From Tenrec ecaudatus (taxonomy: Eukaryota > Chordata > Mammalia > Afrosoricida > Tenrecidae), in contig NC_134535.1 of the NCBI RefSeq assembly GCF_050624435.1, positions 129,074,731 to 129,138,730 on the forward strand: DNA of 64,000 bases. Reading direction: 5' to 3'. The notes beneath the pieces were generated by a model. It had not been told where the DNA came from and searched no databases. It saw only the letters and a list, made by a program, of their open reading frames with translations. Position 1 is the first letter of the stretch; every line of letters begins with the position of its first letter. Positions 1 through 10,962 of the stretch are shown piece by piece. The position numbers and the translations under genes were made by a program.

Positions 1-81
1 ATAAAATTCACATATCATGCAGTTCAGCAGTTGGAACATGTTGAAAAGAGCTGTATATTCATCCCTTCAGTTGTAGAACAG

Positions 82-110
82 CCCCCCCCCCCCACACACA
101 CACACACACT
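82..110. repeat. C-run followed by (CA)n
   Basis: C12 then (CA)8-9, directly upstream of an AfroSINE. Confidence 0.95.
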
Positions 111-156
111 TATACTCATCATCATTAGCCCACTACTTCCCCACCACCTGCCCCGG

Positions 157-370
157 CAGCCCGGGTGGCATAGTGGTTACTCATTGGGCTATGATCCTCA
201 AGATAGTTCATTCACAGCTACTGGCAGTGTCTCCGAGGGAGAAAAACGGGGCTTCCTACTCCTGCAGACAGTTACAGTCTCGGAAGCTCAAAGGGGCAGC
301 TGTACCCTGTTCCACAGGGCTGCTATGAGTGGACCTTGACTCAATGGCAGTGAATTTGGTTTGGTTTTTC
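157..370 (+). repeat. AfroSINE, near full length
   Basis: tRNA-derived head (GTGGCATAGTGGTTA), the middle GAGAAA...CTTCCTACTCC segment, CCTGTTCCACAGGGCTGCTATGAGT, and the tail ACTCAATGGCAGTGA followed by GGTTTGGTTTTT. Diverged but in the expected order. Confidence 0.8.
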
Positions 371-729
371 TCCTGCCCTAAACCTAAGAAACTATTCCTC
401 TAGTTACTTATCTTGGATTTGGGGCGGAGAAAAATATACAAAAACAAACAGGGGGGAAAAACCTAATAAAATAAAACCTAGAAAAACCTCACTTGAAAAG
501 GTAACAGGAAATAATAAAAAGTAGAACACATTTTAAACGGGTCCAAAAAGAGAATAAATGTGGTGTTCAAGTTTAACCTAGCTACATCGGTGCTAGTTCA
601 CTTTCCAAGGCCCTCTGTCTGATAGCTAGGCGACTTGCCCCCCTGGTCAATGGTCAGAGGGCATTCGCTAGAGACTTAATCCAAGTGGGGACCCTGCAAA
701 TGAATCCTGGGCTTTCACTGTCATGCACA
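371..729. other. AT-rich spacer, no gene
   Basis: A-rich stretch (430-560) then unremarkable sequence. Nothing recognised. Confidence 0.6.
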
Positions 730-985
730 GTCTTCTGCAAATCGAGTGCTCAGAATTTAAGCTCTCGTGTCATTCCCTCTTCCGGTCTTGGATCTCATTT
801 ATCCTTGGATCACACTGGCTGGTGCGCTTCCTCAGTGTGGACTTAGCTGGCATCTCACTCCGACTGCTTCTTTTAAGACAAGGGCTTTAAAATCCCAGAC
901 ACTATTATTTCTGACAGCTGGGTGCCATCTTATTTCTTCACCACACTTTGCTATAGCATTTCAGTGGTGTCTTCATGAGAGCAGG
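730..985 (-). repeat. Old L1 3'UTR-like fragment
   Basis: GGATCACACTGGCTGGTGCGC, CCCAGACACTATTATTTCTGAC, AGCTGGGTGCCATC and CTTCACCACACTTTGCTATAG parallel, at lower identity, the L1 3'UTR at 32.96-33.32 kb. Confidence 0.55.
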
Positions 986-2029
986 TGTTGAGTAGGGTCA
1001 TGTCACAGGAACTCATTTTTTCTTAGATTCAAGTCAAAGTTGCAATGAACTCTGAATCTCTAACCTTGTGATATCAGTCATCTGGTTCTTCTTACACTGG
1101 GCTGTTTGGGCCTTAAATTAAATGTGATATATATATATATATATATTCCACTTTGGATACATCATTATTTTGTATTGTGGAAGATTATATTGTGGCAGAA
1201 TGGTACTTCTGTTGATATTTTCACTAATTTAGCCAAACTTAAAGAATTCTAAATACTGTTAACAAAAGGAAAGTAAACATATATGGGATAGCTATTTAGA
1301 CCAAAAGACATGGATATTTGACCTATACAAATAAAAAACGCAAGTGACTAGACACTATTTACACAAACCATGAGGGCTGAAGAAAGGACAAAACTTTCAA
1401 CAATGCTCATTCGCAGAGGCAAAAACAATGCCTGCCAGACTAAGATGGGTCATAAGAAAAGCAAAGAGAACTTGGAAACAGCAAATCTATGGTAGTTCCA
1501 AGCTGTCGTTCATTGGGTACCCTCAAAGTAAGAAATTCCAAACCAAAACCAAAGTCCAATGACCTCCAAATCTATAACCTTGGGACAGCAGTCACCTGGT
1601 TCTTCTCACACTGGGCTGTTTCAGCCTTAAATCCAAGGTTCTCATGCATTTCCGTAAGTCTATCACAGGTCAGTTTCAGGTCAAGCCCAGTTCTTTTCAT
1701 CGGGTTTCCAAATTGGAGCCTTCTGGTGTGGCCTTTGAAGAATGCCATGCACCTCAAAAGGACAGACTCTAAAGTCCTGGTGGCCTGGATCACCAAGGGC
1801 TGGATAGAAACAAAGTCAAAAGCGCCCAATTAGGGAAATAGGGAGCTTATTCTCCCTTGGGAATCTATAGAAATAAGGTTAAACATTTTTTCCCTATGGC
1901 AGGTGGCCCCAACTGGTTTATCCACCAAAAGAGGTACAACCACCTTCTCAGCGACAGACTTGCCCTCACCTACTTCCTCTGGACTTGAATTTCCATTAAG
2001 GCTCACCGACCGCCCTTCTAGGAGCGTCT
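986..2029. other. Repeat-like spacer, no gene
   Basis: Contains a diverged direct repeat (about 1055-1118 and 1575-1638) sharing GGTTCTTCT.ACACTGGGCTG, probably old L1 3'UTR. No coding sequence. Confidence 0.5.
1123..1146. repeat. (TA)n microsatellite
   Basis: About 11 TA units in AT-rich DNA. Confidence 0.9.
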
Positions 2030-2650
2030 GTTGATTCGGATGATTGTAGAACAAGCTTACATGGCAGGAACTGATCGCCCTTCTCCTTCTCTATCCAACA
2101 TGTGGAACTGAACCCCATTGAGGTGAGACCTGCTCTGTCGACGTGGTACTGAAGATACACCAATAAAGAGGGCACTGCGTCGATCATGAACATGAAGCAG
2201 CCTCGCCACCTTCTTGCTTGAGAGGCCAGGTCAGAAGAGAACAGATGGCTGCCTCGGTCCTGGTGTTTGTTCTTATAGAACGGATCGCATACAATGGTCG
2301 CCCTTTTGTGACTGACTGACTTTGCTCAGCATAAGGATTTCCAGGTCCATCCAAGTCCTGAAGTGTTTCCTGGTTTCATCACTGTTTTGTAGGAATGCAC
2401 GCATTGTGAGTGTGTGTGTGTATCAGAGTGTCTTTATCCATTCTTCTACCGATGGGTAATTGGGCTGTTTGCAGCTTCTTGATAGTGCTGTGGCGAGCAG
2501 AGGGAGTCCCTGTCTGTCCGTGCTGTGTCCCCTCGGGCTCTGTGCCTGGTGGATGTTATGGCATGTCTAGTCCTCGTTGCTCCAGGTAGCATTGCATCAC
2601 TTCCCATTATGGTTGTACAGATATGTATATATGTTTGCAAAATGCTCAGC
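2030..2650 (-). repeat. L1 3'UTR-like fragment
   Basis: TTTGCTCAGCATAAGGATTTCC, AGGTCCATCCAAGTCCTG, TTATCCATTCTTCTACCGATGG and TTGATAGTGCTGTGGCGAGC are the layout of a mammalian L1 3'UTR read on the minus strand. The left boundary is uncertain. Confidence 0.5.
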
Positions 2651-3439
2651 CCAATGGGTGTGGAAAGCTCTTGGGACATCGGAAAGCATGACAATATCAT
2701 GAATCAAATCACTAAATCAATGGTTGAATATCATGAATCAAATCATGAAATCAATTTTTGGTACAAAACACACGTGTAAACACATACAATAGTGTTTTTA
2801 AATTTTTTTATAATCGACCCATGCTATTATTCATTTCCTCCTTTCCTAATTACATGGATCCATTGGTGTGTGTGAGTTCACACATAAGTAGGCAGTTGGG
2901 GGTGGGGGAATATCCCCTACCTCCCTGTATGACTAGAGAGTCCCTGACACTGGGGAAACCTCCAGGGCAATGGGAAGGCATGTCTTTGTTGCTAGCTGCC
3001 ACAGGCATGGCCCCTAACTCATTCCAACCCCATCCATAGGATCAAGAGCACTGCCTCATCCTGCAGCAGCCCCATCGCTGGCTGCCAACAGGCCACCCCG
3101 ATCTCGATGGTTTGCCTGACTGATTTGTGGAACCAGATCTCTAATCTTTTTTATTTTTCCCCTCTAGGCCTCTCTTCCGAGTCCATTTGGCCTGGAAGCT
3201 CTGATGAGTCTGTTCAGCATGATAGCAGGTACAGTCTCCATGAAGGGACAGATGGTGGCTGAGCATGAGAGGCCTTGGTAGGGAGTCAGACCCTGCTCTC
3301 CTGCAGGCAAGGCGGGAATTCTATTATGGAGCCTCCACTGCGCCTTTAAGGGCTGTCTGGTAGAGGGAGGGAAGTCAGGCTGAGGACTGAGCTTTCCAGG
3401 AGGACAAGGTGCCTGTCCTTAAAAATGACAACTCAGCAC
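2651..3439. other. Spacer, no gene
   Basis: Mixed sequence with a short tandem duplication (AATATCATGAATCAAATCA at about 2693 and 2727). No coding sequence. Confidence 0.5.
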
Positions 3440-3479
3440 ACAGCTGCTGCTGCTGCTGCTCCTGCTGCTGCTGCCGCCA
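3440..3479. repeat. (CTG)n-like trinucleotide repeat
   Basis: About 12 CTG-type units with CTC and CCG interruptions. The open frame across it (alanine run) is not a recognised gene. Confidence 0.85.
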
Positions 3480-3723
3480 GCCCTGTGGCCCTCACAGGCC
3501 ACTTTGCATGTGAGGAAAGCAGCATGGAGACCACAGAGTACCCCCAGCACCCACACATACACTACCCAGGTGAGCACTGCCCAGAGCGCCATGGCTGTTC
3601 CCTTGTTGAGGCCATTCCTTTACTGCTTACTGATGGGTCCCCGCCGGCAGCAGACATCTTCACAAGGGTGGTTTCCCAGCTCCTCCACAGCCCTCCAAAA
3701 CAGAACCAAAAACAAAACAAAAT

Positions 3724-3905
3724 GAAATTCACTGCCAACAAGTCTGTTTTGATTTCTAGAAACACGATGGGGCAGGATAGACTGCCCCGTGGGCTTTTGA
3801 GATGATAACTCTTTATGGGAGCAGATAGACTTGTTGTTCTGCTGAGTGGCTGGTGGTTTTGAACTGTTGACCTTGGGGTTAGCAACCTAATGCCTAACCA
3901 AAGTG
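3724..3905 (-). repeat. AfroSINE
   Basis: Read on the minus strand: tRNA-like head with AGCAGTTCAAAACCACCAGC-type sequence, then the middle segment and a degenerate tail. Diverged. Confidence 0.65.
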
Positions 3906-4104
3906 TTAGCCTCAAGTTTAAGGGCAATTCTACCCTGCAGGTCATTTGTTTCCTTGGAGTGAGAGGGAATGTGCTGCTTTTCACAGATTTTTAGGCGGAG
4001 AGGGCTTGATGGCAGCTTCTGAAAGGACTGCAAGCCCAGAGGAGCAGCCGAGAACTTCAGCAAGAGGAGGAGGGGGATTGGTGGAGAGGTCTCTATGTGC
4101 AGCA

Positions 4105-4599
4105 GTTTCATAATCTGTCAACTTGCACAGGAGTGGAGTCTAGCCTGTCAATCAGGTTGCAGCTTGATGATCTCAATTGGAGATGCTACAGATATAAATA
4201 GCTCACTGAAGGCCACACACACACACACACACACTGTCCCTGCTTCGTCTCCCTGCAAGATATTCCTGTTGACATGCCACCTCGAGCTATGCTGGTGGCA
4301 GCCAGAGCTTTGGAGCTGGCAGCTCTAAGATGCTTCCACCACCACTGAATCCAAAAGACTTTGCATCCACTGGCCTGTGATCTTCCTGCATTCAGCATCA
4401 TTGCATCATGTGTTTTGTGAGTCGGAAGAGGAATTTATACATTGGTATTGGACATATGGGCTATTATCAGACTTATGGACTTGATCTGGACTGGCCTGGG
4501 ATGTTTCCTTTATGTACAATTACTCTTTATACAAAGTTCTTTCTTATACACATATCAGTGTCTATGAATTTGTTTCTCTAGTCTACCTGGACTAACACA
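4105..4599 (+). repeat. Solo-LTR-like element, copy 1
   Basis: About 495 bp, ending in CTAACACA at 4592-4599. Shares ordered blocks with three other copies in the window: TAGCCTGTCAATCAGG, GATATAAATAGCTCACTG, CCTGTGATCTTCCTGCATTC, CATCATTGCATCATGTG and TGTTTCTCTAGTCTACCTGG. A CA microsatellite lies at 4215-4234. No internal retroviral gene was recognised. Confidence 0.6.
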
Positions 4600-4971
4600 G
4601 CAACTGATGGCTCCCAGGATCAACAGGCAATATAGCAGGCCATTGACTCATGTCCAACAGACCAGAAGTCAGTGAGCCAGATGCAGGATACAGACTCAGA
4701 AAAAAAGCAAACAAGCTTTCCACAGCATCCACTTATAAAGGAAGGAGACCACACCTCTGAAAACACTTTCTTTCCATTTTACCAAGGACTGACTAAGGGG
4801 TAGCATTCCACCTTAATCTTCTTATAACTTATGAGCTGCTCACAGCAGGTCACATTCTGGAGTTGAATGCATTGCGTTGGGTCACATCATGGGCACATGA
4901 CTAGGCCTCAACTGTTGAACCACTGGGAATATAGGCCCAGCCAAATTTGACACGAAACCTAAGGGTCACCC
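4600..4971. other. Possible repeat next to an LTR, unclassified
   Basis: GTCAGTGAGCCAGATGCAGG and CATGACTAGGCCTCAACTG look like parts of an old dispersed element, but no second copy is in the window. Confidence 0.3.
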
Positions 4972-5085
4972 TGGACAACATTCTGTTGTAATCCATAGAG
5001 TTGTCATTGGCTGGCTTTCAGGAGAGATTGCCAGGCCTTTCTTGCTGGTCGACCTTAGCCTGGAAGCTCTGCTGAAACCAGTCCA
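4972..5085 (-). repeat. AfroSINE fragment
   Basis: Keeps the GATTGCCAGGCCTTTCTT middle segment (the type with an AGAAAGGCCTGGCAATCT body on the minus strand). The head is degenerate. Confidence 0.5.
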
Positions 5086-5197
5086 CTCTGGGTGGCACTC
5101 CTGACATCTGAAGTACAAACATCACAGTTTCAAGCCTCACAGCAACACAAGGCACCACAGAGGACACACACCACAAACTGACGGATGGAGAATGGAA

Positions 5198-5408
5198 TGA
5201 AGATCCCAGGTGGCAGCAAATGCTTGCCCTCAGCTAATAACTTGAAGGTCGGTAGTTTGAACCCATCCCTCTGATGAAGAGCCTGACGATCTGCTTTGGT
5301 CACTATTCCAGCCAAGAAAACCCTGTGGAACAACAGTACTTAGTGACCCAAGGCACAAGTCATGAACCAGACTCAGGTCTATGGCAACGGGGTTGGTGGA
5401 TTTGGTGT
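5198..5408 (+). repeat. AfroSINE
   Basis: Head with GAAGGTCGGTAGTTTGAACCC, then AGCCTGACGATCTGCTT, AAAACCCTGTGGAACA and a GGTCTATGGCAACGG-type tail. The order is typical. Confidence 0.7.
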
Positions 5409-5751
5409 CAGACAGATAACATGTCATAATGAGGCTCTAAAGAGAAAAATTAAGCAAGCGAGGGCAGGGTGATGAGGGAGTGCCCCAGGGAAGGGAGAGA
5501 ACCTTTTCAAACAAAGTAGCCGGGGAAGACCTTGCAAGTAGAATGATCATTGGCAGGTAGAGTGTTTTCGGGATGAGAGTTCAGACTCAAGGACCTTCTG
5601 GAAGGCCAGGTGGTTTGGTGCAGACTCATATGAACCAGATAAAAGGATAGAGGAGACAGGTGTGAAGGTCTCCAGGCGGAGGGGTGGGAGACTCTGAGTG
5701 TGAGGGAGGTAGGGAATGGGGGGTTCTTTTTAGGATCACACCTGTCTGGGA

Positions 5752-5754
<3 letters not shown>

Positions 5755-5784
<30 letters not shown>
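5755..5784. repeat. (CA)15 microsatellite
   Basis: Uninterrupted CA run in single-copy DNA. Confidence 0.95.
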
Positions 5785-5785
<1 letters not shown>

Positions 5786-5977
5786 CTGTTTATGGCGCCA
5801 CCAAGGCAAGGCTGCCCTGCCCTGCCCCACTGTACCTGAGCTGGGCTACTTCTCAGCTTGTGCCTTACCCAGGGGCCCTGCCAATGCTTGGTACAGGACA
5901 CAGTGTGTCTGCACCTTCACTCCCTTGAAAGACAATGTGATTGTTTGTTAAGTAGCCCCGGGTCCCACTTGATCTGC

Positions 5978-6157
5978 TCTGATTTGCGGCGATACTAGGT
6001 GTCAGTGCAGAGCTGTGTTCCATGCGGTCCTCAGGGGCTCCTCATTTTGTTATTAGATTGCCAGGTCTTTATTCCAAGGCGCCTCAGGTGGGCTCGAACC
6101 TGAAACTTTTTGGTTAGCCACTGAGCACGGGAACCTGCTAGCATCACCCAGGAATTC
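5978..6157 (-). repeat. AfroSINE
   Basis: Minus-strand copy with the AGATTGCCAGGTCTTTATTCC body and a GGGCTCGAACCTGAAACTTT head complement. The 3' end is eroded. Confidence 0.65.
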
Positions 6158-6335
6158 CAGTTAACTAACAGATCCTCTGTAAAAAAGAGCTCCCTCCTTC
6201 CTAGCTCCTGCCTGCCTGCCTGCAGCTTGGTTCAACTGAGGTTGGGAGACACCACCAGTAACCCAGGTGGCAACACCAGGTTCTGGCCCTTAGAATGGGT
6301 GAAGAGGGTTGGGGTGGGGCCGGAGGGGAGGGGAG

Positions 6336-6845
6336 TGTGTTAGTCTGGGTACTTAGAGAAAAAAATCCACAGAAACTCATATGTATAAGAGAGAGTTTTA
6401 TGTAAAGTATAAGTGCACATCAAGAAAACATCCCAACCCAGTGCTGCCCAAGCCCACAAGTCCAACATTAACCCATATGTCCGACACCAATACACAAAGT
6501 CCTCTTCCATCTTACAAAACACACGCAATGATTCTGACTGCAGGAGGAAAGCCGAATCAGTGAATGTGTAAGCATCTCAGCATTGGCAGGGGTCTCCACA
6601 TGGCTGCTCCAGCACCCAGGACTGCATCGGGGTAGGTCCATGCAGCTCCTCCTCAGGGATGTCTTGCAGGAAGTGAGCCTTGCCAGCTGAAGCAGGGAAG
6701 TGACTAAGGCAGCTGCACTTTGGTTTGACCAGCACAAAGCAAGAGACCCGAGAACTAGAAAGTTGAGGCTCACCGAGCCATTTATCTCTCCGCCTTTCAA
6801 TTAACCCCACATGTGTTGATTGGCCAGACTGGCACAATAACTAAC
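6336..6845 (-). repeat. Solo-LTR-like element, copy 2
   Basis: Begins TGTGTTAGTCTGGG, the complement of the usual CTAACACA end. It matches the copy at 14.6 kb along its length, including CACATGTGTTGATTGGCC near the right end. No target-site duplication is obvious. Confidence 0.65.
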
Positions 6846-7739
6846 TACCTCAGGCAGTGTGAGAGGCTAGCCAAAGGGGAGCTTCTGGACTTTCTGACGA
6901 TGTCTGCTCCGTCCGTACGCACAGCATGGGGAGCAGAGATAAGAGTGTCAGTCAGTGTCCTTTGGCAGTGGCTTCACCAACCCTCAGAGGAATTTTCCAC
7001 CCAGGCCCCTCTCCCTACCCACTCTGCACAGGCCCGATGGCCACCGTGCAGGTATGAGTGATAGGTCATCCCAGGACTGGAACCTAGGTGACCTGGAAGG
7101 AGGGGAAGCTCTGACACACCTCCCAGTACCCCAACCTCATTACTGCCTCTGCCCAAGCCCCTCTGAGGGACTCCTGAGCTTCCCAGGAAGCAGCCCTGCC
7201 TTGGGACCTCTCATGTGCCTCCTCCCCACCCATGCTGTGCCTCCAGTCAAGCACCAGCTCTGCCCACCCAACCTCTTCCCCCCTCCCCTCGCCCCCCCGC
7301 CCTGAGCCCATCTGTCACCCCTGGTCCCATGGCAGACCCAGCCCCCACTCACAGTTCTTCTCCTAGGGGGACATAAACCCACCACCCAAAGCAATCTCCC
7401 CAAACTCAGTTGGTCTCTCCAGGGTGGTGTCGTGAACCAACGGGGAGATGGAGAGAGTGTGGGGTATCAGGGGAAGGCAAAGAAAATGCTGTCACAGAAC
7501 CTGAGCAATGAACCCATGCGGCTGCTGTCAGTCAGGATACAGTCGGCCTGCTGTGACCCGGGGGTCTGGGCAGTTGGAGGGAGATGAGGGGAGCGGGGCT
7601 GGTCACGGGATCCCTGGAGGAGAACACTGCCGCTTGCCCCTTGCCTGGGAATCCAGCTTCCCCACCCCTTCTTCAGGCTCCTGACCACCCTGCCAGCTCT
7701 TCTAGAAGGTCACCCGTCCCCACCCCCACTACGTTCTCC
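6846..7739. other. Single-copy GC-rich spacer
   Basis: Pyrimidine-rich sequence (7090-7330). The open frames are short and lack domains. Confidence 0.5.
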
Positions 7740-8320
7740 CAAAGCCCCTCTAAGGAGCGCTAGATGAGTGGGCCACCGTATGGACCTTAAAAATAGACTG
7801 TGGATCCCCTGCAACAACAACAAAAAATGGCTCAGGCTAAAAATAGCTCTCAGCATCTAGGGGAGAAAAAAAAAACTGCAGCAAAATCCAATAGGAGCAG
7901 TGACTTTCCTGCCTCCCGGTTGCGGGTTAGTGAGAGCGCTGGGAAGGCAGAGAAGGAGGGGGGATGCACGGGGTCCTTCAAGGACGGGAGAAGACTGAGA
8001 ATCGCAGCCCGCAGCAGAAGTTTCCCTCGCTGCCCAGACCCGAGTGACTGGACCTGCTTCCTGGCTCCGCACGCAGGCCGCGCTCCATGCCAGCAGAGCT
8101 GCGGAGGCCTGCGCTGGCAGCGAGAGGCGCTATGCGGGCAAGAGACGCATCCGGGGAGGCGAAGGGGCATCGGGGCTTGAATAGGCAGGCCCTGCAGTGT
8201 CCTGCGAGCCGCAAGTTCCAACAGGAGTAATAGGTCAGACCAAGACGTGAGGCCGACGTCAAAGGGTCCAGGGGCAGGGGGAGATGCTACGTGTTGAAGC
8301 GCTAGTCCGTTTGCCCTCAA
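7740..8320. promoter_or_regulatory. Candidate distal regulatory element: GC-rich block with paired MEF2 sites
   Basis: Two perfect matches to the MEF2 consensus YTAWWWWTAR: TTAAAAATAG at 7787-7796 and CTAAAAATAG at 7837-7846. They lie on the same strand exactly 50 bp apart. A single-copy, relatively CpG-rich stretch follows (about 7980-8260) in a locus that is otherwise CpG-poor outside KCNA6. Enhancer function is inference. Confidence 0.35.
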
Positions 8321-8579
8321 CAAAGGACAACCAAAAAAAAGTGCGTGTTTGTTTTTTGGGAGTTTTTTGTGTGTGGAAATTGTCACCAGGAAAGTCAGGA
8401 TTTCTATTCAGAATCTGCATGCAAGGGAAGGGGCCCCCTGGGTCTTTTGCTCAAGAAGCTTGCTGCGGCTGTCAGTCCAGAGAGCTGTCAGTCCAGGCAA
8501 GGAGCAACCTGGGGACTCCAACCGCTTCCCTAGATCAGCTGGGAGGAGCACACTCCAGGCGGCAGTGGTATCGGCTAAG

Positions 8580-8619
8580 CACACACACATACGCGCGCAC
8601 ACACACACACACACACACA
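8580..8619. repeat. (CA)n microsatellite with a CG-rich interruption
   Basis: CA units with a TACGCGCG interruption near the left end. Confidence 0.9.
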
Positions 8620-8937
8620 TCTATAACTCTCAAGGCAAGGGTCTGCTCACGTGCTTGTACCAATAGTAGACAGGGGGCTACAGGGAAGTCTTGCTTTGGG
8701 GGCCCTGTTTAGCTGTGGTGGGGCTCCAGCTGAACAAGCAAGCGTGTACGCAGGGACTGGAGAATGTTGGGTTCAAAAGCTAACTGGGAGATTATTGTAG
8801 GCATGGAAAGGACATCCCCGCCCCAGGCAGGGGTGTGGGTAGATCTAGGAGATATACACAAGCCTTCCCCCGCCCCCACCCCAACTGAACTGGTTGCTGC
8901 TGCCTTCATGTTTCAGACCAGGAGTGGACAGCTTTCA

Positions 8938-9105
8938 TTCAAGGTGACCCCTTGTGTGTTGGAATAGAACTGGGCTCTGCAGGCTGGTTTTTCCTAAGTA
9001 GATTGCCAGGCCTTTCTTCCGAGACAACCTGGGTGGACTCCAACCTTCTACCTTTCGGTTAGAAGCTGAGCGCGTTAGCCATTTGCACAACCCAGGGACC
9101 CCGCA
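8938..9105 (-). repeat. AfroSINE
   Basis: Minus-strand copy with ATTGCCAGGCCTTTCTTCC, GGTGGACTCCAACC and the complement of the head, AACCCAGGGACC. Lacks the extreme 3' tail. Confidence 0.75.
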
Positions 9106-9694
9106 GTGATACACAAGGGCACCCAAGGATCGGCACGCTTGCACACAGTCACTCAACATAGAAATGTTTCCTCAAGCCTGAGTATGCACAGCCCGCCCAC
9201 CTCTGGGCCCACACATTCCGAAGTCCACCTGGGCCGGCGGGTTTTGTCCAACATCGTCGGAGAGCCACGGTCATATCAAGAAAGAAAAGAAAGGGTTAAC
9301 AACTAAAGCACAGATATTGTTCAGAACATTGGAGGTGGGGAGGGGGAGAGTAAGCTAGTTCTGAAGCTCCTCCAGGCTCTAGCCGAGTACCTCCCGAGTG
9401 AGCCAGAGGTAAGGGTGTCTTGCCAGAGCTATGTGCAGTTTGCTCCCAGCCAGGGTGCCCTGTGACTGCTGAGCGGCCTGCCGGGGCCCTGCGAATTCGA
9501 AAGGTCCCCTAGGTGAGATCTGCCACTGCCTCAGAGACTCCATTCCTTGCAAATGACCACCCAGGCCACGGCTCATCGTGACCCCTGTGTGGCAGAGGGG
9601 ACCTGCACTCCACTGAGTTTTGGAGGCCGTGATTTTGGGCAAACCCATCACCAGGCCTTTTCTACGGGGTGCTTCTGGCCCCGAGCCATCCAGG

Positions 9695-9906
9695 GGGCAT
9701 ATAGGGTGATGCACTGATCACCCTCAGCAGTTTGAACATCAGCAGGTCAGAAGTTCAAACCACCAGCTGCTCCTTGGGAGAAAGAGGAGGCTTTCTTTTC
9801 CCAGAAGGATGTAAAGTCTTGGAAACCATGGGGGCAGTTCTGTCCTGTCCTGTGGGGTCACTCTGAATCGGAATAGACTCAGTGGTCGTGAGTCGGATTT
9901 GGGGTC
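9695..9906 (+). repeat. AfroSINE
   Basis: Plus-strand copy: CAGGTCAGAAGTTCAAACCACC (B-box region), GGAGAAAGAGGAGGCTTTC, GGGGCAGTTCTGTCCTGTCC, and a tail with GACTCAGTGGTCGTGAGT. Confidence 0.8.
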
Positions 9907-10495
9907 TGGCCCCACAAACTTTTGGTGCTAACCGGGAAACTCTAAAGCCAGTTGGGTACCAGTAAAATAGCCTCTTTCTCCTGTTGGCCTCCAGGATGGG
10001 CTTTCTTCGATCCTCCTATCCCTAAAGCATCCCTTTGCCTTCTCCAGCCCACAGAAGCACAGCCTGCTGAGAGGGTGACCCTTGGAGCTGAGAGTGGCCT
10101 CCCAGCTGGCAGTCCCCCAGTCCACAGGGATCTGAACCCCCTCCAGCTTCTGGGCAGAAACACTGTGCTCCAGCTGGACCAGCCTCCCTTCTCTTGCTCC
10201 ATTCATGAAACAGTGATAGCAACTCCCAGCAAACATCGCCGACTGTACACGGGGTTCATGGCAAAGGCATTTTGTGACCACAAAAGGAACGCAAACAATT
10301 TGAAAGGCTAGCAAACAATCCGCCTTCCCCCGCCAAGCCTGCAGTTCCTGCTGGAGTCCGTGCACACCCGGATTGCAGTGGTGTGCTGGGCGGGCTGCAC
10401 GCAGCGCTGCAGGCTTTTCCAAAAGGCTCTGCTCGCCCTCTCTTCAGTACTTTTCCTCTCCCCAGGTCCTGGCGCTTGGGAAGAAGCCTTCCCGG

Positions 10496-10514
10496 GCTCC
10501 CTCTAGTGGCCAGG
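10496..10514 (-). promoter_or_regulatory. CTCF-like motif
   Basis: The minus strand reads CCTGGCCACTAGAGGGAGC, close to the canonical CTCF core (CCACYAGRKGG with flanking TGG). It lies in single-copy DNA. Occupancy is unknown. Confidence 0.45.
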
Positions 10515-10879
10515 AGCTCACTCGCACGCGCCCGGGATGCTTCCGCAGACGTGGGAATTAGCCAAGAGTTTAGTTACAACCACACACACATTCATTAAGG
10601 AACAGTGAAAAACAGACGGGCCCTGTTTCCTTGGAGATTCGGCTCTGCACACATCTCTTGCATGGACAGTTCTCTATGAGCTCGAAAATTCCTGGGCTAT
10701 TTCTGCACGGTGTCCCCTGCAGTGGGCACAGATGACGAAATGGAGCTTTTGCTCTACCCAGTGGGGTGCCCCCTCCCCCCACCACCTATCCCCCCCCCGC
10801 CGCCAGCCTCCCCTGAGAGCTTCATAGAAAGGCAGGTTCTAGGGCTCTTCTTCAGAAGCAGTAACTTGGCAGGAGGGGG

Positions 10880-10962
10880 CGGTTGGGGGATGGAGGTTGG
10901 AGCCCAGGAATTTGCATTTGGGAATTAGCATCGGAAGCACCCCAGGAAAAAGCATGGGTTCA
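10880..10962 (+). mobile_element. MER5A-like hAT remnant
   Basis: GGAGCCCAGGAATTTGCATTTG and GAAGCACCCCAGG resemble the 3' half of MER5A. Short and old. Confidence 0.4.

Noticed and set aside
3425..3805. 126-codon frame with an alanine run
   Set aside because: The alanines come from a CTG-type trinucleotide repeat, and the rest runs into an AfroSINE.
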